Source of the DNA: Planctomycetota bacterium
GTDB taxonomy: Bacteria > Planctomycetota > J058 > JAJDCQ01
Length of the DNA: 64,000 bases
NCBI GenBank assembly: GCA_029260755.1
Contig: JAJDCQ010000178.1
Location: 1-64,000 of the forward strand
Direction of reading: 5' to 3'
The notes below the pieces were generated by a model that ran no database searches, was not told the DNA's origin, and worked only from the letters and a program-made list of their open reading frames with translations. Shown here piece after piece: positions 23,552-31,469 of this stretch. How positions within the stretch are numbered: the first letter of the stretch is position 1; each line of letters begins with the position of its first letter. Position numbers and translations under genes: made by a program.

Positions 23552-24513
23552 CCTTCGACCTCCACTTCTGGCGCGAGCCGGGCCTTGGTCCCGTGACCAA
23601 CAAGGAGGCGATCGACATCTTCTCCGGACGGCCGCACATCGAGTCCGACGACGACGACCTGACCGTCGGCGGGTTCGTCTACTACAACCCGGACACCGAG
23701 GTCTACTTCCGCTTCGAGCTCGACAAGGCGAGCAGCGGAGCCGGGGAGCGCCCCGACGAGAGCGGCCGCCTCGTCGTCTCGGCCGGGACGACCGACCTGG
23801 CCGACAGCGGCCTCTCGTTCCGGATGAACCTCTGCCGGCCGAGCTACTTCGCCGACGAGGCGTTCCCGGTCGTCGTGGAGATCGCCACCGGGCTCGGGCT
23901 GCGCGTCGAGGACGTCTCGACGAGCACCCGCTCGGCCGCGATCGCGCCCGATGCCGGGGAGCTCGCGCGCGCGTGGCGTGAGCGCAACGACGCGACGATC
24001 GCGATCCTCCGAAAGAAGGGCGAGGCTGGATCCGACGCGGCGGGTCCGATGCGCTTCGAGCCGCGCGCGACCCTCGACGCCTTCTGGCGCTACATGTCGC
24101 AGCGCCGCGCGATCCAGCGCGGGGTCGCCGGCGAGCTCTACGCGCCGACGGTCTTCCTCCTGCGCGAGAAGGGTCGGGAGCGGAGCGTCGGCGACGTCGC
24201 CCCGATCGCCCGCCGCACCGTCGTCTGGAACGCGCCGGGGCCGCTGCTGCTGCCCGAGGTCGACCTCGTCCACATCGTCGGTCCGGGCGACGCCGAGGAC
24301 CGGATCGTTCCGCGGGCGATCGTCGAGGAGCTCCTCGGCGACCGGCTCGAAGCGGTCGCGGACACCGCGGCGCCGCTGCGCCGCTACGACGGGCGCGACC
24401 GCGCCTCGATCGAGGAGAAGCTGGCCGCGCTCGCCCTCGGGAACGCCGCCGACGCCTACTACGAGTGCGAGCCCGACTCCTTCATCGACACGCCCGCCGC
24501 GCCCGCGGCGTGA
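23548..24513 (+). CDS. Uncharacterised soluble protein, third gene of operon
   Basis: 321 residues starting MTFDLHFWREPG, with a good GGGAG ribosome binding site 7 nt before the ATG, overlapping the upstream stop by 4 bases. No signal peptide or membrane helix. Two parts: an N-terminal half with a conserved-looking YYNPDTEVYFRFEL strand pair, and a C-terminal half with NAPGPLLLPEVDLVHIVG and a final acidic ECEPDSF stretch. The pattern of short strands and a hydrophobic 'VDLVHIV' core suggests a globular alpha/beta protein, but I recognise no family. Codon bias is normal for the genome. Confidence 0.75.
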   Translation: MTFDLHFWREPGLGPVTNKEAIDIFSGRPHIESDDDDLTVGGFVYYNPDTEVYFRFELDKASSGAGERPDESGRLVVSAGTTDLADSGLSFRMNLCRPSYFADEAFPVVVEIATGLGLRVEDVSTSTRSAAIAPDAGELARAWRERNDATIAILRKKGEAGSDAAGPMRFEPRATLDAFWRYMSQRRAIQRGVAGELYAPTVFLLREKGRERSVGDVAPIARRTVVWNAPGPLLLPEVDLVHIVGPGDAEDRIVPRAIVEELLGDRLEAVADTAAPLRRYDGRDRASIEEKLAALALGNAADAYYECEPDSFIDTPAAPAA

Positions 24514-24524
24514 GGCAGCGGGGG

Positions 24525-24824
24525 CTTCGCCTCCGGCGAAGAGGATGTCACCACGGAGACACGGAGGACACGGAGAATTCACGGAGAAGCGCGGGCGGCG
24601 CCTCCTGGGTCGGTGTTGTCGCTTCGCGACGAGGATGGAACCACGGAGACACGGAGGCACGGAGGAGCTTCGGGTGTGCCTGATCTCCGTGGTGGAGAGC
24701 GGACGGACGGACGGAAGGGCGGACGGAAGGGCGCGCCAGCCCGGACGAGCTCCTCGCATCTTTCTCCGTGAATCCTCCGTGTTCTCCGTGTCTCCGTGGT
24801 GACATCCTGCTCGCCGTAGGCGAG
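24525..24824. repeat. Intergenic repeat family B, copy 1 (CACGGAG arms), compound
   Basis: Fills the 322-base gap 24514-24835. Left boundary is the mini-hairpin CTTCGCC-TCC-GGCGAAG (24525-24541), right boundary CTCGCC-GTA-GGCGAG (24810-24824). Just inside are inverted arms starting AGGATGTCACCACGGAG and made of tandem (G/A)CACGGAG units. A second partial copy with its own GTCGC-TTC-GCGAC hairpin (24618-24630) is nested in the centre. Confidence 0.85.
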
Positions 24825-24835
24825 CCCTGGGCGCA

Positions 24836-25729
24836 TCAGTCGCCGCCTGCCGGCACCCGGAGCTGGAGCCGGTGCACGGCCAGCTCGGGTCGGCACAGGA
24901 AGCGCACCGGGATCACGCTCGTCCCGATGCCGCGGCTGACGTAGAGCCTCGTCCCTCGATCATCGAACCAGCCTCGATCGCGCTCCGCCGAGTCGAACGG
25001 CAGGATCAGCGGTCCGAGGAGCGGCACGCGGACCTGACCGCCGTGGGTGTGCCCGGCGAGGACGAGATCCCATCCGGCGTCGGCCGCCCGCGGCAGGACG
25101 GCCGGGTAGTGGCAGAGCAGGATCGAGGCGGTCGCCGAGCCCGGCCGGGGTGGGAGATGCGACCCGGCGCGATCGACGCCGCCGAGGGCGAGGCGCCCGC
25201 CGAGCACCGTCGCGACCTCGCCGCGGAGCAGGCGCACGCCGGCCTCCTCGTAGGCGGCGACGGCGCTCGCCTCGTCGGTCCACTCCTCCCAGTTGCCGAG
25301 GCAGGCGAAGGTGCCGAGCGGCGCGTGCAGCCCGCCGAGGAGCTCGCGCAGGTCGGCCGGGTCGTAGTCCGGGCCGACCGAGTCGCCGGTGAGCACGATC
25401 AGGTCCGGGGCGATCTCGTCGGCCAGGGCGAGGACGCTCCGCTCGCGCCGCCCGATGCGGACGACGTGGAGATCGGTGACGTGGAGGACGGTGAGGATGG
25501 AGCCGTAGTGGCCGTCCGCGAGGGCGCCGCGGAGGTCGACCTCGTGCTCGGTCACCTCGATCCAGAGCGGCTCGACGCAGCGCGCGTAGCCGAACAGGAG
25601 CGCGGGGAGAAGGAAGGTCGCGGCCAGCATCGCCCGCCCACGACGACGAGCGCGATGCGCCTCGGTCGGGACGGCGGCCGGATCGCCGGGCTCGGGGACG
25701 GGAGAGACGGACTCGTCGTGCGGCCCCAT
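24836..25729 (-). CDS. Membrane-anchored metallophosphoesterase (YkuE-like)
   Basis: 297 residues. One N-terminal membrane helix at about 33-50 (MLAATFLLPALLFGYARC) precedes a calcineurin-like phosphoesterase domain. The di-metal motifs are complete: VTDLHV (DxH), LTGDSVGPD (GD), CLGNWEEW (GN-x-E, with Trp instead of His as in YkuE-type enzymes), LCHYPAV and AGHTHGGQVRVP. YkuE relatives hydrolyse phosphoester bonds, in some cases UDP-diacylglucosamine or other lipid-linked substrates; the substrate here is unknown. The ATG has GGAAGG 5-6 nt upstream. It is divergent from the HSP90-like gene across a 439-base gap. Confidence 0.92.
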   Translation of the reverse strand: MGPHDESVSPVPEPGDPAAVPTEAHRARRRGRAMLAATFLLPALLFGYARCVEPLWIEVTEHEVDLRGALADGHYGSILTVLHVTDLHVVRIGRRERSVLALADEIAPDLIVLTGDSVGPDYDPADLRELLGGLHAPLGTFACLGNWEEWTDEASAVAAYEEAGVRLLRGEVATVLGGRLALGGVDRAGSHLPPRPGSATASILLCHYPAVLPRAADAGWDLVLAGHTHGGQVRVPLLGPLILPFDSAERDRGWFDDRGTRLYVSRGIGTSVIPVRFLCRPELAVHRLQLRVPAGGD

Positions 25730-25775
25730 GGGCGGCCTTCCGGGAGAAGGAACGGCGCCGCGGCACCACGCCGAA

Positions 25776-25873
25776 CGGGTCGCGGCGACCCGTGCACCGC
25801 GGCAGGGGGGGTCCCCCCCATTTCATTGTCGCGCGCCCTCGTCGTGAAGTCCAGATCGGGTCGCCGCGACCCG
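25776..25873. repeat. Repeat family D, copy 2 (intact arms)
   Basis: Arms 25776-25792 and 25857-25873 are perfect 17-bp reverse complements (CGGGTCGCGGCGACCCG and complement), each itself nearly palindromic. The 64-bp interior has a GGGGGGG-T-CCCCCCC palindrome and CATTTCATTGTCGCGCG, both matching copy 1 at 16180-16273. It could fold as a long RNA or DNA cruciform. Confidence 0.8.
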
Positions 25874-25920
25874 CCTGCCGCGTCGGCTCCGGCTCCGGGC
25901 TCATCTTTGCCGGCGCGCGA

Positions 25921-26063
25921 GTTCCATGGAACACGCGAACGGCAGCTCACGCAAAGGCGCAAAGGCGCCAAGGATCGTTGCTCTGATCCGAGATCTCGAC
26001 CTGTCAGAGCCCCTTTGCGCCTTTGCGCCTTTGCGTGAGGTTTCGTCGTTCCTAGGAACGCGC
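25921..26063. repeat. Intergenic repeat family C (GCAAAGGC arms)
   Basis: Together with family D it fills the 439-base gap 25730-26168. Arms 25946-25973 and 26012-26039 consist of tandem GCAAAGGC(G/C) units and their complement; the centre is about 38 bp. Mini-palindromes mark both ends: GTTCC-AT-GGAAC (25921-25932) and GTTCC-TA-GGAAC (26051-26062). Confidence 0.85.
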
Positions 26064-26168
26064 GTGACCGGGACTGCGACCTCCCGGCGCCCCGCGGCTC
26101 GCCCTCGAGCGCTCGTATGGAGAAGATGACCGGATCGCCGCGCCCCACCGTCCCAGGACGGGAGACCC

Positions 26169-28037
26169 ATGACCGACCACCGCTTCCAGATCGACCTCGG
26201 CGGCATCATCGACCTGCTCGCCAACCACCTCTACAGCACGCCGCAGGTCTACGTCCGCGAGCTCCTCCAGAACGCGATCGACGCCATCACCGCGCGTCGC
26301 GCGCTCGAGCCGGACCACGCCGGGTCGATCACGATCGAGCACGTCGCCGGCCGCGACGGCGGCCCCGCGACGCTGCTCTTCGCCGACGACGGGGTCGGCC
26401 TGACCGACGATGAGGTCCACCAGTTCCTCGCCACGATCGGCCGGAGCAGCAAGCGCGCCGACCTCGACGCGCTTCGCTCGGAGTTCATCGGGCAGTTCGG
26501 GATCGGGCTGCTCTCGTGCTTCATGGTCAGCGACGAGATCGTCATGATCACCCGGAGCGCCCGCGACCCCGACGCGAAGGCGCTCCGCTTCGAGGGCCGG
26601 GCCGACGGCACCTACACCGTCACGCCGACCGACCTCGAGTCCGGACCGGGCACCCAGGTCTGGGTGCGCGCCAAGCCGGCGGCGGCCGAGTGGGTCGAGG
26701 CGGACGCTCTCGAGCGCCTGCTCCTCCGCTTCGGCGGTCTCCTCCCCGTCCCGATCCGCTTCTCGAGCGGCGGCGCCGAGCCGCGCGTCCTGAACGCCGA
26801 GGGCGCCCCCTGGCGACGCCGGTACGCGAGCGCCGAGGAGGAGCGCGAGGCGATCCTCGCCTTCGGCGCCGAGATGTTCGAGGTCGACATGCTCGACTTC
26901 ATCCCGCTCCGGAGCCGCCCGGGCGAGGTCGACGGGGTCGCGTTCGTGCTCCCGCCGAGCCACGCCACCGTCACCGGCGCCAGCAATCACCGCGTCTACC
27001 TCCGGAACATGCTCCTCTCCGAGCGGGTCGACAACCTCCTCCCGAGCTGGGCGTTCTTCGTCAAGTGCGTCGTCAACTGTAACGGCCTCCGCCCGACGGC
27101 CGGGCGCGAGAGCTTCTACGAGGACGCCGACCTCGAGGCGACCCGCGCGGCGCTCGGCAAGGCGCTCCGGAGCTGGCTCGTCCGGACCGCCGAGCACGAC
27201 CCGGCGCGCCTCGACGCCCTCATCCGGGTTCACCACCGCTCGATGAAGGCGCTCGCGGTCGAGGACGAGGACTTCTACCGCGTCATCGCCGACTGGCTCC
27301 CGTTCGAGACGACCGGCGGCCGCATCCCGCTGGGCGAGCTCCGGAGCATCCTGCGGGCCGGCGTGCCGCCCGGCGCCCGTCCGCTCCTGCGGTTCACCAA
27401 GACGGTCGACGAGTTCCGCCAGGTCGCCCCGATCGCCACCAGTCAGCGGCTGACGCTGGTCAACGCCGGCTGGGACTACGACGAGGAGCTCCTCGAGCGG
27501 CTGCCCGTGATCGATCCCGGGATCGACGTCGAGCCGGTCGCGGCGGTCGACCTCGTCGCCGACTTCGAGGAGCTCGACCCGGCCGAGGCCGACCGGGCGG
27601 CACGCCTCCTCGCCGTCGCCGAGCGGACCCTGGCCCCGCACCGGTGCTCCGCCGAGGTGCGGCGCTTCCTGCCGGCCGAGCTGCCGGCGCTCTACGGCAT
27701 CGGCGACGCGGCCCTCTTCCGTCGCAGCGTCGACATCGCGAAGGAGGGCGCCGACGAGACGTGGAGCGCCCTCATGGACGGCGTCGCCGGCGGACCGGGC
27801 GCCGATCCGGGCGCGGCGACCCTGTGCCTCAACCTCGGCAACCCGCTCGTCGGCAAGCTGACCCGCGTCGCCGACGAGGAGCTCCTTCGGCGGGCCGTCG
27901 AGCTCCTCTACGTGCAGAGCCTGATGCTCGGCCACCACCCTCTCCGCGAGACCGAGATGACGCTCCTCAACGAGGGGCTCCTCGCCCTGATCGAGCTCGG
28001 GATCGACGCTCGCGGCGGCGAGGAGGGTCGGCCGTGA
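26169..28037 (+). CDS. HSP90-family (HtpG-like) chaperone, divergent
   Basis: 622 residues, almost the length of E. coli HtpG, but strongly diverged. The GHKL ATP-binding motifs are intact: N-box RELLQNAIDAI (30-40; E31 is the expected catalytic residue and N35 binds Mg), DDGVGL (about 73-78) and GQFGIGLLSCFMVSDE. The middle domain keeps a recognisable FIPLRSRP...VYLRNMLLSERVDNLLPSW...VVNCNGLRPTAGRE segment, corresponding to the HtpG 'VYVRRVFI.....LLP.yL.FVkGVVDSedLPLNvSRE' region, whose conserved Arg/Glu pair is present. The C-terminal dimerisation part is poorly conserved. The ATG has GGGAG 7 nt upstream. It is coupled by a GTGA overlap to a TPR-like gene, suggesting a dedicated client or co-chaperone. 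Confidence 0.88.
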   Translation: MTDHRFQIDLGGIIDLLANHLYSTPQVYVRELLQNAIDAITARRALEPDHAGSITIEHVAGRDGGPATLLFADDGVGLTDDEVHQFLATIGRSSKRADLDALRSEFIGQFGIGLLSCFMVSDEIVMITRSARDPDAKALRFEGRADGTYTVTPTDLESGPGTQVWVRAKPAAAEWVEADALERLLLRFGGLLPVPIRFSSGGAEPRVLNAEGAPWRRRYASAEEEREAILAFGAEMFEVDMLDFIPLRSRPGEVDGVAFVLPPSHATVTGASNHRVYLRNMLLSERVDNLLPSWAFFVKCVVNCNGLRPTAGRESFYEDADLEATRAALGKALRSWLVRTAEHDPARLDALIRVHHRSMKALAVEDEDFYRVIADWLPFETTGGRIPLGELRSILRAGVPPGARPLLRFTKTVDEFRQVAPIATSQRLTLVNAGWDYDEELLERLPVIDPGIDVEPVAAVDLVADFEELDPAEADRAARLLAVAERTLAPHRCSAEVRRFLPAELPALYGIGDAALFRRSVDIAKEGADETWSALMDGVAGGPGADPGAATLCLNLGNPLVGKLTRVADEELLRRAVELLYVQSLMLGHHPLRETEMTLLNEGLLALIELGIDARGGEEGRP

Positions 28038-29170
28038 CCGACGTCGACCGCTCCCGCGCCCAGGAGCTGATCGACCGGGCGCGCGCGATGGGGTTCTTCG
28101 ACCACTCGCCCGCCAAGGTGGCCCTCCTCGAGGAGGCGGTCCGCCTCGCCGACGCCGACGGGACCGACGACGACCTCCGCTGGGACGCGCGCCACGAGCT
28201 CGTCCACACGGCCACGTTCTGCGGCTTCTACGAGACGGCGCTCGTCGCCTTCGCCTGGCAGCTCGGGAAGTGCGACGAGAACCCCGAGCGATGGCACGAG
28301 CGCGACCTCCTCTGGCAGTACAAGTGGATCATCTCGTCGCTCCACCGCTTCCCGGGCATCCCGTTGGAGCGGATCGACGAGACGACCGAGGACATGGCGC
28401 GGCGCTACGAGCGGTGCGGCTTGAACCAGCGGCCGGTCCACGACGTGCGCCGCCGAAACGCGCTGTTCACGGGGAACCTCGAGGCGACCCACGAGCACTA
28501 CCGGCTCTGGAAGGCGACGCCGCGCGACAGCGGCGCCGACTGCGCCGCGTGCGAGCTCGCGAACGAGTTCGACTACTTCCTCGTCGCGCGCGAGCAGCCC
28601 GAGGAGGCGATCGAGCTCGCCGAGCCGCTCCTCGACGGGCGGATGAGCTGCGCCGTCGTGCCGCTGTCGTGCCTCGCGCAGGTGCTCGTGCCGCTGCTCC
28701 GACTCGGTCGGGTCGAGGAGACGGTCGCCCACCACCTCCGAGGCATCGGGCTCATCGACGACCGGTCGCGGGCCATTGGATCGGTCGGCGATCACCTCGA
28801 TTACCTCGCCATCACCGGCAACCACCGCCGCGGCATCGCCCTCCTCGAGCGGCGGTTCGCGTGGGCGAGCGAGGGTCGCAACCTGTCCGGGCGGTTCACC
28901 TTCTACCTCGGCGCCTGGGTGCTTCTCTCGCGGATCGCCGAGCGCGCGCGCAAGCCGACCCGCAAGCTCCGTCTCCCGCGCAGCTTGCCGTTCTGGCGCG
29001 AGGACGCCACCTACCGGCTCGATGAGCTGCTCGCCTGGCTCGAGGGCGAGCTGCGCGGCCTCGCCGACGCCTTCGATCGCCGCAACGGCAACGAGTGGTT
29101 CGCCCGCCGGGTGACCGCCGCCCGCGAGCTCCTCGCGCTCGACACGCCGATCTCGCTCGCGGGTCGGTGA
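28034..29170 (+). CDS. TPR-like helical protein coupled to the HSP90-like gene
   Basis: 378 residues, all-helical by sequence, with no signal or membrane helix. Degenerate helix-turn-helix pairs resembling tetratricopeptide repeats occur (for example AKVALLEEAVRLADADG, DDLRWDARHELVHTATFCGFYETALVAFAWQLG, PEEAIELAEPLLDGRM, RVEETVAHHLRGIGLI, RRGIALLERRFAWA). Several tryptophan- and cysteine-containing stretches are unusual for a plain TPR protein, so it may be a divergent relative. GTG at 28034 lies in a 4-base GTGA overlap with the HSP90 stop and has GAGGAGGG 6 nt upstream. TPR proteins are classical HSP90 partners in eukaryotes; that this is a partner here is inference from the coupling. Confidence 0.8.
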   Translation: MTDVDRSRAQELIDRARAMGFFDHSPAKVALLEEAVRLADADGTDDDLRWDARHELVHTATFCGFYETALVAFAWQLGKCDENPERWHERDLLWQYKWIISSLHRFPGIPLERIDETTEDMARRYERCGLNQRPVHDVRRRNALFTGNLEATHEHYRLWKATPRDSGADCAACELANEFDYFLVAREQPEEAIELAEPLLDGRMSCAVVPLSCLAQVLVPLLRLGRVEETVAHHLRGIGLIDDRSRAIGSVGDHLDYLAITGNHRRGIALLERRFAWASEGRNLSGRFTFYLGAWVLLSRIAERARKPTRKLRLPRSLPFWREDATYRLDELLAWLEGELRGLADAFDRRNGNEWFARRVTAARELLALDTPISLAGR

Positions 29171-29189
29171 TCGCTGGCGGGGCGGCGCG

Positions 29190-29218
29190 TTGACCCTCGC
29201 GCGGCGCCGCTCTATCGT
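29190..29218 (+). promoter_or_regulatory. Promoter of the Nudix-MBL gene (leaderless type)
   Basis: -35 TTGACC (29190-29195), 17-bp spacer, -10 TATCGT (29213-29218); the ATG follows after 8 bases and no ribosome binding site is visible. Confidence 0.55.
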
Positions 29219-29226
29219 GCTCGTCC

Positions 29227-30747
29227 ATGGCGATCATCTCCGCGGCATCGGTCATCCTCGTCCGTCCCGGCTCCGCCGGGCGCGCCCGCCCCGACATCTA
29301 CTGGCTGAGGCGGAACCCGGAGCTCCGCTTCCTCGCGGGGTTCCACGTCTTCCCCGGCGGCCGGGTCGAGGAGGCCGACGGCTCGCCCGCGGTCGCGGCG
29401 GTCCGCGAGTGCTTCGAGGAGACCGGCGTCCTCCTCGTCCCCGGCGCGGGCGCGATCGACGCGGAGGCCCGGCGCGCCCAGCGCCTCCGCCTCCTCGCCG
29501 ACGAGACCGACATTGCCTCGGTCCTGTCCGAGCTCGGCCTGCGGCTCGACCCCTCGCTCCTTCCGCCGGCGGGGCGCTGGCTGACGCCGCCCTTCGCCCG
29601 CCGCCGCTTCGACACGCGGTTCTTCATCGCCGTCGTTCCGCCGGACCAGGAGCCCGAGGTCATCCACGGCGAGCTCGTCTCCGGCGCGTGGCTCGACCCC
29701 GCCGACGCGGCCGCCCGCTGGCGGGCGGACGACGCCATGCTCGCGGCGCCGACCAAGGTGGCGATCGACGTCCTGAGCCAGGTCGAGGGCGACCCCCGCG
29801 ACCCGGCCGCCCTCGCCGCGATCGGGGAGCGCGTGGCGGTCGCCTCGCCGAACGCGGCCGACTGGGGTCGGCGGATCGAGCTCCGCCCGGGCCTCTTCGT
29901 GATCCCGGTGCGGAGCCCGACCCTGCCGCCGGCCACCCACACCAACGTGGTCCTCCTCGGCGACGGCCGCGACCTGATCGTCGTCGACCCCGGCGCCGAG
30001 GATCCCGGCGAGCAGGCGATGCTTCACGCCCTCATTGACGAGCTCGTCGACGAGGGACGCCGCATCCGCGAGGTCGTCCTCACCCACTACCACCGCGACC
30101 ACGTGGCCGGCGCCGCCGTCCTCGCCGATCGCTACTCCGCGCCGATCGCCGCCCACCCCCTCACCGCGGACGCGCTCCTCGGCGAGGTCGGGGTCGACCG
30201 GCGGATCGAGCCCGACGAGCTTCACGACCTCCCCGCCGACCGCGACGGCGCGACCGCCGCGCGCCGGGTGCGGATCATCCACACGCCCGGACACACCCGC
30301 GGCCACGTCGTCCTCCACGAGGAGACGACCGGCGTGGTGGCCGCCGGCGACCTCGTCGCCAACGGGAGCTACATCATCGTCGACCCGCCCGAGGGGAACA
30401 TGGGCGACTACCTCGACAGCCTGGCCCGGGTCGCGCGGCTGGCCGAGGGGGCGATGGGGATCCCGGCCCACGGCGGGTTCGTCGGCGACCTCGGCGCCCA
30501 CTGCCGTGACTACGTCCGCCACCGCCTCGAGCGGGAGGGCAAGGTCCGCGACGCGCTCCGGGCGGCCGATGGCCCGGCGGCGATGGCGGCCGTCCTCGAG
30601 CGCGCCTACGACGACACGCCCAGGGAGATGTGGCCGTTCGCCGAGCGGAGCGCCCTCGCCCACCTCCTGAAGCTCGTCGCGGACGGCGAGGTCGCGCGCG
30701 GCGACGACGACGCCTGGACGCTCACCGCCGACCGATCGGACGACTGA
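29227..30747 (+). CDS. Fusion of Nudix hydrolase and metallo-beta-lactamase-fold hydrolase
   Basis: 506 residues. Residues about 1-210 are a Nudix domain of the NUDT19-like type: FPGGRVEEADGSPAVAAVRECFEETGVLLV holds the REx2EExG core, with the usual shortened loop of this subgroup. Residues about 225-450 are an MBL-fold domain with HYHRDHVAG (HxHxDH from about 287), THTNVVLLGDGRDLIVVDPG before it and HTPGHTRGHVVL, GDLVA and PAHGG after it; the order of metal ligands matches LACTB2/glyoxalase-II-like enzymes. A C-terminal winged-helix-like segment (VRDALRAAD...MWPFAERSALAHLLKLVADGEV) also matches LACTB2. Nudix enzymes split nucleoside diphosphate derivatives or acyl-CoA; MBL members split thioesters or RNA, so an acyl-CoA substrate handled twice is one possibility. 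Confidence 0.92.
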   Translation: MAIISAASVILVRPGSAGRARPDIYWLRRNPELRFLAGFHVFPGGRVEEADGSPAVAAVRECFEETGVLLVPGAGAIDAEARRAQRLRLLADETDIASVLSELGLRLDPSLLPPAGRWLTPPFARRRFDTRFFIAVVPPDQEPEVIHGELVSGAWLDPADAAARWRADDAMLAAPTKVAIDVLSQVEGDPRDPAALAAIGERVAVASPNAADWGRRIELRPGLFVIPVRSPTLPPATHTNVVLLGDGRDLIVVDPGAEDPGEQAMLHALIDELVDEGRRIREVVLTHYHRDHVAGAAVLADRYSAPIAAHPLTADALLGEVGVDRRIEPDELHDLPADRDGATAARRVRIIHTPGHTRGHVVLHEETTGVVAAGDLVANGSYIIVDPPEGNMGDYLDSLARVARLAEGAMGIPAHGGFVGDLGAHCRDYVRHRLEREGKVRDALRAADGPAAMAAVLERAYDDTPREMWPFAERSALAHLLKLVADGEVARGDDDAWTLTADRSDD

Positions 30748-30882
30748 GCCGGCGGGCCAGCTCGGTCGCCCGGCCGCCGCGCCCTCGCGCCACGTCTTGC
30801 CGCGGTCCGCCCCGCCCTGTACCGTCCAGGTACCGTCCCGGGCGCCGGGGTCGCCCCCTCGCCGACGATCGGAGAAGCCACC

Positions 30883-31464
30883 ATGCGTCACCCGCATCCG
30901 AGCCTCCCCGTCACGGTCGCCATCGCGGCGGCTCTCCTCGTCCTCACGCCCGCCTCCGCCGACGAGCCCCCGTCGTGGCGCGGCTTCGAGGCGCGGAGCA
31001 AGAGCGGCGACTGGGTCGCCGTGGTCGAGCCCGACGCGGGCGGACCGGCGGACCGGACCAAGAAGAGCTGGACGCTCACCGTCTACCTCGAGCAGGAGAA
31101 GCCCGACGGCACCACCGTCCGGACCAAGGAGTGGAGCTGCCCCTACGCCTACGGGGGCTACCCGGGCGCGCTGGTGAGCGACGACGGCAAGTCGGTCGCC
31201 TACGTCGAGGTCTGGTGGCGCGAGAAGGGCACCGCGGTGTCGCTCTACCACGACGGTAAGCACGTCGCCGACGTGAAGGGCGCCGACATCCCGTTCGATC
31301 GCACGAAGATGCAGGCGACCGTCAGCCATCACCTCTGGCTGGTCGACGGCGGGGCGACCTACGGCCGCTCCGCCGAGTTCGACGCGAAGGGGCGCCTCAT
31401 CGTCCGGACGGTCGACGGCAAGGAGCACCGCTTCGACCCGGCCACGGGCAAGCGCCTCGAGTAG
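30883..31464 (+). CDS. Exported protein of unknown function
   Basis: 193 residues. A clean Sec signal peptide (hydrophobic core VTVAIAAALLVLTPASA, cleavage expected after ASA at about 26) predicts export. The mature part is rich in short beta strands with Trp and Tyr (WTLTVYLEQE, EWSCPYAYGGYPGALVSDDGKSVAYVEVWWREKGTAVSLYHDGKHV), an arrangement like one to two propeller blades or a small beta barrel; no known family comes to mind. GGAGAAG lies about 7 nt before the ATG. It ends 5 bases before the HD-GYP gene, so the two are very likely cotranscribed. Confidence 0.8.
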   Translation: MRHPHPSLPVTVAIAAALLVLTPASADEPPSWRGFEARSKSGDWVAVVEPDAGGPADRTKKSWTLTVYLEQEKPDGTTVRTKEWSCPYAYGGYPGALVSDDGKSVAYVEVWWREKGTAVSLYHDGKHVADVKGADIPFDRTKMQATVSHHLWLVDGGATYGRSAEFDAKGRLIVRTVDGKEHRFDPATGKRLE

Positions 31465-31469
31465 CCTCG

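Noticed and set aside
24525-24824. CRISPR array suggested by repeated CACGGAG units
   Set aside because: Units are 8-11 nt, tandem without unique spacers, and inverted around a centre; no cas genes are present.
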